In this document: piece by piece, positions 38,623-47,290 of the stretch
Layout: each line of letters opens with the position of its first letter
Numbering within the stretch: the stretch's first letter is position 1
NCBI GenBank assembly: GCA_045631905.1
Contig: JAZQVO010000012.1
Span: forward strand, 1 to 64,000
Direction: 5' to 3'
DNA from: HGM04593 sp045631905
GTDB taxonomy: Bacteria; Bacteroidota; Bacteroidia; Bacteroidales; Bacteroidaceae
Length of the DNA stretch: 64,000 bases
Position numbers and translations under genes: made by a program
The notes under the pieces: generated by a model
Database searches by the model: none
What the model was told of the DNA's origin: nothing
The model's input: the letters and a program-made list of their open reading frames with translations, nothing else

Positions 38623-38694
38623 AGGTACCTGGCGGATTCGAACCGCCGTACATGGTTTTGCAGACCACTGACTAAGCCACTCATCCAAGGTACC
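38623..38694 (-). tRNA. tRNA-Cys (GCA anticodon)
   Basis: Cloverleaf on the minus strand: acceptor GGTACCT/AGGTACC, discriminator T as expected for tRNA-Cys, anticodon stem GTGGT/ACCAT with loop CTGCAAA (anticodon GCA), T-arm GGCGGTTCGAATCCGCC. CCA is not encoded. Has its own promoter and terminator. Confidence 0.95.
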
Positions 38695-38726
38695 AAGTGC
38701 TAAACGGCATAACTCATTTGCGACCA

Positions 38727-38758
38727 CAAAGGTACAACTATTTTTCAAAAACGACAAA
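38727..38758 (-). promoter_or_regulatory. tRNA-Cys promoter
   Basis: On the minus strand TTTG (38755-38758), 20-bp spacer, TACCTTTG (38727-38734). The -7 box is identical to that of tRNA-Glu at 34115. The start point would lie about 25 nt before the tRNA. Confidence 0.8.
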
Positions 38759-38855
38759 TAAAGAACAGCATTTTTTGTCACAACGACAAGGTTTTTCAAT
38801 AAAAAAGCCAAAATATGGAGTTTATACCCTATCTTAGCAACAAAATTCATGCAAA

Positions 38856-40172
38856 ATGATTCACAAGGTTGCGAAATTCATAGAACAACAAGCCCTTCTA
38901 CCCGACAAAGCAAAGGTGCTTATTGCGCTGAGCGGTGGAGCCGACTCGGTTGCACTGTTGCTCGCCCTGCACAAACTAAACTACCGGTGCGAAGCCATAC
39001 ATTGTAACTTTCACCTGCGAGGAGAAGAGAGCATGCGCGACGAGACGTTTACACGCGAGCTATGCAACCGATACAATATCCCGTTCACCGTTGTTAATTT
39101 CAACACCACGGCCTATGCCAAGGAGAAAGGCATCTCCATAGAGATGGCTGCACGCGAGTTGAGATACGACGCTTTTGAAAAGAGACGCACCCAGATTAAA
39201 GCCGAGGCGATAGCCGTTGCCCACCACCGCGACGACAGCGCAGAAACCCTGCTTTTAAACCTCATAAGAGGAACCGGCATAAAAGGTCTGCACGGCATTC
39301 TGCCCAAAAACGGGCATATTATACGCCCGTTGCTATGCACAAGTCGCGAAGAGATAACAGACTACCTTGCATGGCGACAAGAGAGCTACGTAACAGACAG
39401 CACCAACTTCACAGCCGACTACACACGCAACAAGATACGCTTGGAGATACTACCCCTGATGCAAGAGATAAACCCCTCGGTAAAAGAGAGCATAGCACAA
39501 ACAGCCGAGAGAGTGAGCGAGGCCGAAAAGGTATATGCAAAAGCCATAGAAGAGGGTATTGCGAGGGTAAAAAGCGGTAGCACCATAGATATTAATAAAT
39601 TAAAGAGAGAGCCATCGCCCGGAGCACTGCTTTTTGAAATTCTTCAACCACTTGGGTTCAACGGTGCACAGATAAAGGAGATTACATTATCCATCGATGG
39701 AGAAAGCGGACGCACATACGCCTGCGCACCATGGAAGGTTATAAAAGACCGCACCACCCTCATCATAGCCCCGCTCGAAGCAGAAAAGCCCGAGGAAAAA
39801 ACAATCGTTCCCGACGGGGAGACAGAGACACCGCACGGCCTGCTTACCAGCACCGCACGCCCCTTTGACGGGCAGATAAAACGAGATAAAAGATTTGCCA
39901 CCATCGACAGCCACAAGGCAAAGTTCCCCCTCACACTGCGTCTGTGGCAACAGGGCGACAGATTTGCACCCTTCGGCATGCGTGGCACCAAACTCGTGAG
40001 CGACTACATGACCGACCGCAAGATGAGCCTCATAGAGAAAGAGCAACAATATGTTGTAACCGACGCAACCGGACACATCGTGTGGCTTGTGGGCGAACGC
40101 CTGTCGTCACACTACGCCACAGATGAAAAGACAAAAGAGGTTATAGTGTTAGAGTGGATTAAGCAAGTATAA
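38856..40172 (+). CDS. tilS: tRNA(Ile)-lysidine synthase TilS
   Basis: 438 aa. ATP-dependent enzyme that converts C34 of tRNA-Ile(CAU) to lysidine, changing it to read AUA. PP-loop LSGGADSVAL near residue 24, HCNFHLRGEES, AVAHHRDDSAETLLLNLIRG and a C-terminal domain with LWQQGDRFAPFGM...GTKLVSDYMTDRK. Single gene, divergent from tRNA-Cys. Confidence 0.95.
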   Translation: MIHKVAKFIEQQALLPDKAKVLIALSGGADSVALLLALHKLNYRCEAIHCNFHLRGEESMRDETFTRELCNRYNIPFTVVNFNTTAYAKEKGISIEMAARELRYDAFEKRRTQIKAEAIAVAHHRDDSAETLLLNLIRGTGIKGLHGILPKNGHIIRPLLCTSREEITDYLAWRQESYVTDSTNFTADYTRNKIRLEILPLMQEINPSVKESIAQTAERVSEAEKVYAKAIEEGIARVKSGSTIDINKLKREPSPGALLFEILQPLGFNGAQIKEITLSIDGESGRTYACAPWKVIKDRTTLIIAPLEAEKPEEKTIVPDGETETPHGLLTSTARPFDGQIKRDKRFATIDSHKAKFPLTLRLWQQGDRFAPFGMRGTKLVSDYMTDRKMSLIEKEQQYVVTDATGHIVWLVGERLSSHYATDEKTKEVIVLEWIKQV

Positions 40173-40215
40173 TACAAAGCGAGGAACTTTTTAAAAAAGT
40201 TCCTCGCTTTGTATT
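40171..40215. terminator. Bidirectional terminator between tilS and rlmB
   Basis: 22-bp inverted repeat (40171-40192 / 40194-40215) separated by a single A; the first arm includes the end of the tilS stop codon. Lies between convergent genes. Confidence 0.9.
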
Positions 40216-40223
40216 AGAAGAAG

Positions 40224-40970
40224 TTACTCCCCAAGGTGGCGTTGGCGCACCGCCTCGTAAAGAATAACACCCGTTGCCACCGATACGTTAAGCGACTCGA
40301 TGTTTCCAAATTGAGGGATAGATACCCAGTCGTCGCACAAAGCAAGGTGCTCCTGAGGTATACCTGTATCCTCGGCACCCATCACCACACATACAGGCTC
40401 GGTAAAATCGGCCTGAGTATAATTCATCTTGCCCTTCTCCGTGGCACACACTATGCGTATGCCCGATGCTTTAAGATATTTAAGCGTTTCGGTAATATTC
40501 TTCTCCCGACACACAGGGAGAGTGTGCAAAGCACCGGCCGAAGTCTTTACAGCGTCGGCATTCACAGTAACACTATTGTGAGCCGGCAGTATAATAGAAT
40601 CGACACCGGCACAATCACATGTGCGCGCAATAGAACCAAAATTACGCACATCGGTGATACCGTCGAGCAACACAAGGAAAGGCACCTTGCCCTCCTCATA
40701 GAGTGTAGGCACAAGATTATCCACACGAGCATACTCCACCGCCGATATAAAAGCAATCACACCCTGATGATTCTTGCGTGTAATGCGATTGAGCTTCTCC
40801 ACAGGCACACGCAACACAGGTATCGTGCGCCCTTTGAGAGCACCGAACAACTCGCGCGAGAGCTCACTCTGAATATCACGCTTCACAAGAATCTTATCAA
40901 CCTCTTTACCGGCCTCCAAGGCCTCCAACACGGCACGCACGCCGAATATCATTTCATTTGAATTTACCAT
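40224..40970 (-). CDS. rlmB: 23S rRNA (guanosine2251-2'-O)-methyltransferase RlmB
   Basis: 248 aa SPOUT methyltransferase. N-terminal L30e-like substrate-binding part (MIFGVRAVLEALEAGKEVDKILV), then the catalytic trefoil-knot domain with NFGSIARTCDCAGVDSIILP, VVMGAEDTGIP and IPQFGNIESLNVSVATGV. Last gene of the dnaN operon; six bases after recN. Confidence 0.93.
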   Translation of the reverse strand: MVNSNEMIFGVRAVLEALEAGKEVDKILVKRDIQSELSRELFGALKGRTIPVLRVPVEKLNRITRKNHQGVIAFISAVEYARVDNLVPTLYEEGKVPFLVLLDGITDVRNFGSIARTCDCAGVDSIILPAHNSVTVNADAVKTSAGALHTLPVCREKNITETLKYLKASGIRIVCATEKGKMNYTQADFTEPVCVVMGAEDTGIPQEHLALCDDWVSIPQFGNIESLNVSVATGVILYEAVRQRHLGE

Positions 40971-40976
40971 AATATT

Positions 40977-42644
40977 CTATTTTTTCGACAAGAGAAGGGT
41001 TGCGTTATTCAAAGCAACGTCGGTAAGCTCCTCGCCACTCATCATCTGTGCAATTTCACGCACACGCTCCTCCTGACTGAGTTTAATAATATTTGTTTGT
41101 GTCCCCTTCTCGCTCTCCTGCTTGTAGACCTTGTAGTGCGTTGTACCCAGAGCCGCCACCTGTGGCAGGTGAGTTATGCTGAGCACCTGACACTCGTCGC
41201 CACCCATCTGTTGCATCAGACGGCCCATGCGCTCGGCTATCACACCCGAGATACCCGTGTCAATCTCATCGAAGATGAGCGTGGGGCGGTTGAGCCTGCC
41301 TGCAATGAGCGATTTAAGCGCGAGCATCACACGCGCCATCTCACCACCCGATGCAACATCGGACAAGGGTTGCGGAACGCCTATGCTGTTGGCCGAAAAG
41401 AGGAAGGTTACAACATCGCTACCCATGGTGGTAAAATCGGCCGACGGCGCGATAGCCACCTCGAAACGTATCATGGGCATACCAAGATTCACCAAAACCG
41501 CAATAATCTCCTCCTGCAACCTGACACCCGCCTCTTTACGAGTGCCTGTGAGCTCCGCCGACAGTGCCGACAACTCCTCGCGAAGAGAAGCACAACGCTT
41601 TTCGGCCTCTCGCACCTCCCAATCGCCGTTATCTATAAGATTAAGCTTTTCGCGATACTCGTCCGCCTGCTCCAAAAGAGCATCGACCGATGTTACACCA
41701 TGTTTCTTTTGCAGGTCGTACAGGAGCGCAAGACGGTTATTCACAAATTCGAAGCGGTCGGGACGGAAACGCACGCGCTCGGCACGCTGTTGCAACTCGG
41801 CACAGCAATCCTGCAACTCAATATAGTTGCTCTCTATGCGCTCGGCAAGTTCCGAGGCTGCCGAATAGTGCGAAGATATCCTCGAAAGAGCATTACCGGC
41901 TTCGCGCAAAGCACGCAACATGTTTGCATGCTCATCGCCCTCTATAACGCTGTATGCTGTGTATAGTGCCGACTGAATATCTTCGGCATGAGCAAGTTCC
42001 TGCTGTTCCTCCTCGAGCTCCTCCTGCTCGCCCTTGCGAGGTGCGGCACTCTCAATCTCTTCGAGACGGAAGCGTAACCACTCTTCGTCGCTACGGCTCT
42101 TTTCGAGGCGGGAGATGAGCTTTTCGAGCTCCCTTTTCGCGCCCGTATAAGCAACGTACTTTTCTTTGTATCTCTCCAAAAGAGAGCTGTTGTCGGCAAG
42201 CAGGTCGAGCACATTGAGCTGAAAATCCTTGTTACCAAGCAACAGATTCTGGTGTTGCGAGTGTATATCTATGAGGTGGGCACCAAGCTCTTTAAGCACC
42301 GATGCCGACACCGGCGTGTCGTTAATAAAGGCCCTGCTACGCCCTGTTGCCGAGAGCTCACGACGCACAATACAATCGTCGGCACAATAGTCGAGCTCGT
42401 TCTCTTCGAAGAAGGGTTGCAACGAAAAGGCCGAAATATCGAAGTGTCCTTCGATGACACATCGGTCGGCACCCTCGCGTATCGACTTTACGTCGGAACG
42501 TTGCCCCAGCATCATAGCCACAGCACCAAGGAAGACCGACTTTCCGGCACCCGTCTCACCTGTAATTACAGAGAAACCGGGAGCAAAAGAGACCTCTACG
42601 CTCTCTACAAGAGCAAAATTCTTTATTACTATCGATTTTAACAT
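40977..42644 (-). CDS. recN: DNA repair protein RecN
   Basis: 555 aa SMC-like ATPase acting in double-strand break repair. Walker A GETGAGKSVFLGAVAMM near residue 30, long coiled coil (about 160-350), LSDVASGGEMARVMLALKSL (ABC signature) and Walker B LIFDEIDTGISG. Directly adjoins the stop of the upstream coaBC-DUF4835 gene (no gap). Confidence 0.96.
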   Translation of the reverse strand: MLKSIVIKNFALVESVEVSFAPGFSVITGETGAGKSVFLGAVAMMLGQRSDVKSIREGADRCVIEGHFDISAFSLQPFFEENELDYCADDCIVRRELSATGRSRAFINDTPVSASVLKELGAHLIDIHSQHQNLLLGNKDFQLNVLDLLADNSSLLERYKEKYVAYTGAKRELEKLISRLEKSRSDEEWLRFRLEEIESAAPRKGEQEELEEEQQELAHAEDIQSALYTAYSVIEGDEHANMLRALREAGNALSRISSHYSAASELAERIESNYIELQDCCAELQQRAERVRFRPDRFEFVNNRLALLYDLQKKHGVTSVDALLEQADEYREKLNLIDNGDWEVREAEKRCASLREELSALSAELTGTRKEAGVRLQEEIIAVLVNLGMPMIRFEVAIAPSADFTTMGSDVVTFLFSANSIGVPQPLSDVASGGEMARVMLALKSLIAGRLNRPTLIFDEIDTGISGVIAERMGRLMQQMGGDECQVLSITHLPQVAALGTTHYKVYKQESEKGTQTNIIKLSQEERVREIAQMMSGEELTDVALNNATLLLSKK

Positions 42645-44738
42645 CTACAACTGGGTTTGCTTTCGTTCCATAATCTTTTCCCAATCTCCACTCAACGATG
42701 CGTTTATGGCAGTGATGGCCTTACGCGCCTCGTCGCGCTCCTTGTAGGTGCCACGAGAATAAACATTTAGCAACTCCTCGTTTTTATACTCCACAAAGAG
42801 CTTGGGAAAGTAGGCCAACGATTTTGCATCGTAGGCTTTTTTCAACACATCGACACACTCGTGTATAACTTTGCGACCTTGGTTGGCATTCTTGTACATG
42901 ATGTCGAGCCCCAAACGGTGATACTTGTAGACAACCTTGCGCAAGGGCTCAAACACACCGCTCATGTAATCGTCTATTATGGAGTAACGATTATTGTCGC
43001 TACTCGACGCACGCCAACCTGCATCGCCCAGGGTTTGTGCGTTGTTGGCTATATTTTGCGCTTTGTTAAGCCACTCGTTACCGCCAAGCTCTCCCATAGA
43101 ATCCATGTCGAAGCCAATTATCATGTAGGCATAAAAAGCAAGCACGGCTGTGAGGTTGTTGTCTATATTATCTTCGTTAAATTCGAGGCGGTCGAAGGGT
43201 TGATAGGAGAATTTTATCGACTTATCCTCGTACTTGAACGTGGTTGTCGTGTATGTGGAACCATACACGGGGCGTGTACCCTGCACCATGAGCGAACAGG
43301 TGAAGGAGCCGTCGGGTGCATACTCCTCGACCACAAAATTAAAGGAGCAATCTATGCGTTCCCCCTCTTCGTACGTGTTTTCGGTCCACTTACGCTCGTT
43401 CAGAAACTGTGTAATACCCTCTTTGAGTTGGTCGAAAACTTTTGTGTCGGCACCCTGAACCTTTGAATGATTAAGCGCAACCTTTGCGTTGAGCTCCTCA
43501 CCTGCCGCCGAGACTACCGACGGCATGAGCACAAACAGTGCCACAAGCAACAGCTTGGAGAGGTAGGATATGATGTCGCGTGCAACATCGGTTTTACTCT
43601 TCAAAGGGTACTCAACCTGCTCCTCGTTGCTTATAATGGTGACTTTGTTGGTGTCGTGTGCAAAACCGGCCCCTTTGTCGGCAAGGGAATTTAACACAAT
43701 AAAGTCGAGGTTCTTTTTTGCAAGCTTCTCGCGAGCATGCAACTCGCCGTCGTTTGTCTCCAAGGCAAAGCCCACAAGACGTTGCTCAGGCCTCTTTGCC
43801 TTGCCAAGAGCGGCGGCAATATCTTTGTTGGCCTCCAACTCTATGGTCATGCCCTCTCCCGTGCGTTTTATCTTTTTGTCGGCACAAGTGGCAGGACGAT
43901 AGTCGGCAACAGCGGCACTCAGTATAGCCACGTCACACGAGGGAAAAACCTCGGTAGCGGCCTTGTACATCTCCTCGGCCGACTCCACCTTCACTCTCTC
44001 TATCGAGGGGTAAGGTGTTTCCAGCGACACAGGACCCGAAACAAGGGTAACCTTCGCTCCGCGCTTGGCACACTCGGCAGCTATGGCAAAGCCCATCTTA
44101 CCTGTCGAGTAATTACCTATAAAACGCACAGGGTCTATCTTCTCATATGTGGGCCCGGCCGTAATGAGCAGATGTTTCCCCTTCAACGAGCTACCTTCCA
44201 AAAAAAAATCGTTGAGCACCTGTACTATATTCTCGGGCTCCTCCATGCGACCCTTACCGCTCAGATGGCTTGCAAGCTCGCCCGATGCTGGCTCTATGAT
44301 GTGATTACCATAGCCTTTCAGCACCTGCAAATTGTGCTGTGTTGATGGGTGGGCAAACATGTCGAGGTCCATAGCCGGAGCTATAAACACAGGAGCCTTC
44401 ATCGAAAGATAGGTTGTAACAAGCAGGTTGTCGGCTATGCCACCTGCCATCTTCCCAAGTGTCGATGCTGTGGCTGGAGCCACTATCATCGCGTCGGCCC
44501 ACAGGCCAAGCTCCACGTGGCTGTGCCAAGAGCCGTCGTTGGCATTAAAAAAGTCGCACAACACCGCCCTGCCCGACAAGGTGGAGAGGGTGAGAGGGGT
44601 TATAAATTCCTTGCTCGATGGTGTCATCACCACCTGAACCTCGGCCCCCGCCTTTACTAACAGGCGTACAAGTATTGCCGCCTTGTAGGCGGCAATACTT
44701 CCGGTTACACCCAATACTATTTTCTTTCCTTTAAGCAT
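42645..44738 (-). CDS. coaBC: CoaBC (phosphopantothenoylcysteine decarboxylase/ligase) fused in frame to a DUF4835 exported domain
   Basis: 697 aa in one frame. Residues 1 to about 393 are complete CoaBC, two steps of CoA synthesis: flavin decarboxylase part with GSWHSHVELG (catalytic His), APATAST and PAMDLDMF, then the ligase part with GPTYEKIDPVRFIGNYSTGKMG, AAVADYRP and LVGFALET. After SYLSK the frame continues without a stop into a signal-peptide-like stretch (LLLVALFVLMPSVVSA, about 395-411) and then DUF4835 (ELNAKVALNHSKVQG onward), a Bacteroidota family normally encoded as a separate exported protein. Some databases link DUF4835 to type IX secretion (PorD); I am unsure of that. No ATG lies at the junction; a TTG, GTG or the internal ATG of the hydrophobic stretch would be needed for separate translation. 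Confidence 0.9.
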   Translation of the reverse strand: MLKGKKIVLGVTGSIAAYKAAILVRLLVKAGAEVQVVMTPSSKEFITPLTLSTLSGRAVLCDFFNANDGSWHSHVELGLWADAMIVAPATASTLGKMAGGIADNLLVTTYLSMKAPVFIAPAMDLDMFAHPSTQHNLQVLKGYGNHIIEPASGELASHLSGKGRMEEPENIVQVLNDFFLEGSSLKGKHLLITAGPTYEKIDPVRFIGNYSTGKMGFAIAAECAKRGAKVTLVSGPVSLETPYPSIERVKVESAEEMYKAATEVFPSCDVAILSAAVADYRPATCADKKIKRTGEGMTIELEANKDIAAALGKAKRPEQRLVGFALETNDGELHAREKLAKKNLDFIVLNSLADKGAGFAHDTNKVTIISNEEQVEYPLKSKTDVARDIISYLSKLLLVALFVLMPSVVSAAGEELNAKVALNHSKVQGADTKVFDQLKEGITQFLNERKWTENTYEEGERIDCSFNFVVEEYAPDGSFTCSLMVQGTRPVYGSTYTTTTFKYEDKSIKFSYQPFDRLEFNEDNIDNNLTAVLAFYAYMIIGFDMDSMGELGGNEWLNKAQNIANNAQTLGDAGWRASSSDNNRYSIIDDYMSGVFEPLRKVVYKYHRLGLDIMYKNANQGRKVIHECVDVLKKAYDAKSLAYFPKLFVEYKNEELLNVYSRGTYKERDEARKAITAINASLSGDWEKIMERKQTQL

Positions 44739-44741
44739 CTT

Positions 44742-45509
44742 CTATTTATTAAATTCACGAATCTTTATTCGTGTGAGAACCTGTTTTGTGTTCAACGGAA
44801 AATCGCCGTTCATCATCCAACCATAATAACTTGGGTCGCGACGCAAAACCTCGGCAACCGAAAAACCTTTATACTTTCCAAAGTTAAAGACCTCGGTTCC
44901 GGCATCGTCGTACACAAAACGACCTGCAAAATCTACGTTTTTTGTAAACGAGCTCTCACGGGCAAGTGCCTCCACGCTATTCTCCATGTCGTCGTAGTGG
45001 TCGAGCTGTGCTTTCAGCACCTCATATGTGGCACGTGTGTCGGCAAGGGCACTATGGGCGTTGTCGAACTCTGTACCGCAATAGAATTTGTGTGCTGCCG
45101 ACAACGTACGAGGCTCACGTTTGTGGTAGAGCACCTGCACATCTATTGCATGGTGTCGTGTGAGGTCGATATCGACCTGTGCACGCAGAAACTCCTCGGC
45201 AAGCATGGGCAGGTCGAAACGGTTCGAATTAAAACCCGCCACGTCACAACCCTCAAAATCGGTGGCAATCTCCTTGGCTATCTCTTTGAAGAGCGGTGCA
45301 TCTTTCACATCTTCGTCGTAAATGCCATGCACGGCCGATGCTCCCTCGGGTATGTGTATTCCAGGGTTCACGCGACGCGAATACTCCTTCTCGCTACCGT
45401 CGGGGAACACCTTGATATAGCATATCTCCACTATTCTGTCCTTTGAGACATCTACTCCTGTTGTCTCCAAGTCGAAGAACACAAGTGGCTTTTTCAAATT
45501 CAGCTTCAT
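44742..45509 (-). CDS. DnaQ-like 3'-5' exonuclease with ExoX-like C-terminal domain
   Basis: 255 aa DEDDh exonuclease. Exo I VFFDLETTG (Asp13, Glu15), exo II GFNSNRFDLPML, exo III NAHSALADTRATYEVL with the His and Asp. The C-terminal segment FNFGKYKGFSVAEVLRRDPSYYGWMM is the domain seen after ExoX-type nucleases. Could be a proofreading or repair nuclease; its position directly behind dnaN (4 bp) supports a replication role. Confidence 0.9.
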   Translation of the reverse strand: MKLNLKKPLVFFDLETTGVDVSKDRIVEICYIKVFPDGSEKEYSRRVNPGIHIPEGASAVHGIYDEDVKDAPLFKEIAKEIATDFEGCDVAGFNSNRFDLPMLAEEFLRAQVDIDLTRHHAIDVQVLYHKREPRTLSAAHKFYCGTEFDNAHSALADTRATYEVLKAQLDHYDDMENSVEALARESSFTKNVDFAGRFVYDDAGTEVFNFGKYKGFSVAEVLRRDPSYYGWMMNGDFPLNTKQVLTRIKIREFNK

Positions 45510-45513
45510 GGCA

Positions 45514-46641
45514 TCAATCGGTTAGCATCATAGGCATGAGCAACATGAGCAACTCCTGTTTGTCTACCTGCTCGGCGGGAACAATAACTCCTGCACGCGA
45601 AGGGTCGGCAAGCTCGAATATAACGTCCTGACCGGGGATATTATTGAGAATATCGATGAGGAATATGGCTCTGAAACCGATGTTCATGGGCATACCCTCG
45701 TAACTGCAAGTAATGCTCTCCTCGGCCGATGTCGAGAAGTCGGTATCCTGTGCCGAAACAATTATCTTGTTATCCTCTATGTGAAGCTTTACAAGGCTCA
45801 CTTGCGACGAGAATATAGCAACACGACGCAATGCGCTGATGAGAGCGACACGGTCCACGGTAAGCTTGTGAGGGTTGTTCTGGGGTATTACCGAGTTGTA
45901 GTTGGGGTAACGACCGTCCTGCAAACGGCTTATAAGTTTGTACTCTCCCATGGTGAAGATTGCGAAACGTCCGTCAAACTCAACAGTTACCTCTTCTTCA
46001 TCGTCCTTGCCAAGAAGGTTCTTCAAGAGTGTCGAAGGTTTCTTGGGAAGAATGAAGGCCGACTTTTCGGCACCTGTAACCGAGCAGTCGCGACAACGCG
46101 CGAGCTTGTGACCGTCGGTTGCCACAATAGTGATGCTCTCGGGGTCAAAGTCAAAATATACACAACTCATGAAGCGACGCATCTCGTCTTCGCCTGCTGT
46201 TGCAAAGAGGGAACAAGAGATACCGTTGGCAAGCACATTGGCGGGTACCGATATTTTAACAGCGTCCTCGCCCAAAACGGCTGCCGAGGGATACTCGTCG
46301 GCATTGTAAGCCACCATGCTGTATTTACCATTCAGGTAAAGTACATTAACCTCCAAAGTATCTTTGTTCACTTCGAAACGAAGAGGCTGTTCCGAAATCT
46401 CCTTCAATGAGTCGATAAGTATTTTTGCCGATATTGCAAAATTAAAATCCTCGGAAGACTCCACAACCTCGAACGATGTATTGAGGGTATTGTCGGGGCT
46501 CGATGCAGTAAGTGTGAGCACGTTACCCTGCAATTCAAACAAGATACAATCCAATACCGGTATAGGGTTCTTTGAGTTGATTACACGGCTGATTGTCTGC
46601 AAGCGTGAAGACAACAGCGAGCTTGATACTGTAAAATTCAT
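45514..46641 (-). CDS. dnaN: DNA polymerase III beta sliding clamp
   Basis: 375 aa, three repeated clamp domains. Recognised from SSSLLSSRLQTISRVINSKNPIPVLD at the start, FSAKILIDSL-like motifs, ATDGHKLA and the C-terminal LLMPMMLTD end. Forms a ring that holds polymerase on DNA. First gene of a five-gene operon (dnaN, exonuclease, coaBC-DUF4835, recN, rlmB) with gaps of 0-6 bp. Confidence 0.96.
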   Translation of the reverse strand: MNFTVSSSLLSSRLQTISRVINSKNPIPVLDCILFELQGNVLTLTASSPDNTLNTSFEVVESSEDFNFAISAKILIDSLKEISEQPLRFEVNKDTLEVNVLYLNGKYSMVAYNADEYPSAAVLGEDAVKISVPANVLANGISCSLFATAGEDEMRRFMSCVYFDFDPESITIVATDGHKLARCRDCSVTGAEKSAFILPKKPSTLLKNLLGKDDEEEVTVEFDGRFAIFTMGEYKLISRLQDGRYPNYNSVIPQNNPHKLTVDRVALISALRRVAIFSSQVSLVKLHIEDNKIIVSAQDTDFSTSAEESITCSYEGMPMNIGFRAIFLIDILNNIPGQDVIFELADPSRAGVIVPAEQVDKQELLMLLMPMMLTD

Positions 46642-46682
46642 ATATATCTAATTTTATGTTGTTACTATGTAGTTGTTTGCGC

Positions 46683-46700
46683 CACGCGCACACGCGCGTA
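46683..46700. other. Alternating pyrimidine-purine tract in the dnaN leader
   Basis: 18 bp of strict pyrimidine/purine alternation (CACGCGCACACGCGCGTA) in an otherwise AT-rich leader, 42 bp upstream of the dnaN ATG. It contains short GC inverted repeats and could form a hairpin in RNA or left-handed DNA. Confidence 0.5.
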
Positions 46701-46707
46701 GTAGCTA

Positions 46708-46741
46708 CAAAGATAAAACTAAATATAATATAGCCCACAAA
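46708..46741 (-). promoter_or_regulatory. Candidate dnaN operon promoter
   Basis: Minus strand: TTTG at 46738-46741, 22-bp spacer (slightly long), TATCTTTG at 46708-46715. Would give a leader of about 60 nt. Confidence 0.5.
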
Positions 46742-46755
46742 AACAGGTAAAAAAA

Positions 46756-46787
46756 ATTGCTTATCGCCGATAAAAGCACTATTTTCG
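46756..46787 (+). promoter_or_regulatory. Candidate promoter of the DUF3127 gene
   Basis: ATTG at 46756-46759, 20-bp spacer, TATTTTCG at 46780-46787, each one mismatch from consensus. Divergent from and next to the dnaN promoter. Confidence 0.4.
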
Positions 46788-46809
46788 CAAGGAATTTTGA
46801 AAAGGTATT

Positions 46810-47187
46810 ATGGAAATAACAGGAAAAATCATTGCGGTACTGCCCGAAAGAGGCGGTACGTCCAAAATGGGAAACGAGTGGAAAATGCAGGAATATGTAA
46901 TTGAGACACACGAGCAATACCCCAAGAAGATGTGTTTCAACATATTCGGAGCCGACAAGATAGCACAGTTCAACATTCAGATAGGCGAAGAGGTAACAGT
47001 ATCGTTCGATATCAACGCACGCGAATATAACGGTCGTTGGTACAACGACATCAGAGCATGGCGCGTGGAGCGTGGTGCACCCGCACCTATGGGCACAACA
47101 CCTGCCGACATGCCTGCCATCGATGCTCCCAAAGCAAAGATTGAGGACTTCGGCGCCCAGAACGATGCCGATGACCTGCCTTTCTAA
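46810..47187 (+). CDS. DUF3127 protein, OB-fold-like with an SSB-style acidic tail
   Basis: 125 aa. The first 90 residues (MEITGKIIAVLPERGGTSKM, QEYVIETHEQYPKKMCFNIFG, REYNGRWYNDIRAWRVE) match the phylum-specific DUF3127 family, which resembles a single-stranded DNA-binding OB fold. A flexible Pro/Ala-rich linker leads to the very C-terminus DADDLPF, close to the DDDIPF tip by which SSB recruits partners. Function unproven. Divergent from dnaN. Confidence 0.85.
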   Translation: MEITGKIIAVLPERGGTSKMGNEWKMQEYVIETHEQYPKKMCFNIFGADKIAQFNIQIGEEVTVSFDINAREYNGRWYNDIRAWRVERGAPAPMGTTPADMPAIDAPKAKIEDFGAQNDADDLPF

Positions 47188-47222
47188 AAAAGACTATCAA
47201 AGTTGTTAATCGACAACCATTT

Positions 47223-47260
47223 AACGCAACGAGGGTGGCCATGGCCACCCTCGTTGCGTT
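47223..47260. terminator. Perfect-palindrome bidirectional terminator between DUF3127 gene and rho
   Basis: 38-bp perfect palindrome centred on GGCCATGGCC, followed by TTTTT on the plus strand; convergent stops lie at 47187 and 47291. Confidence 0.92.
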
Positions 47261-47290
47261 TTTCATTTTATATGCTTGTCAAGCAGGTTT

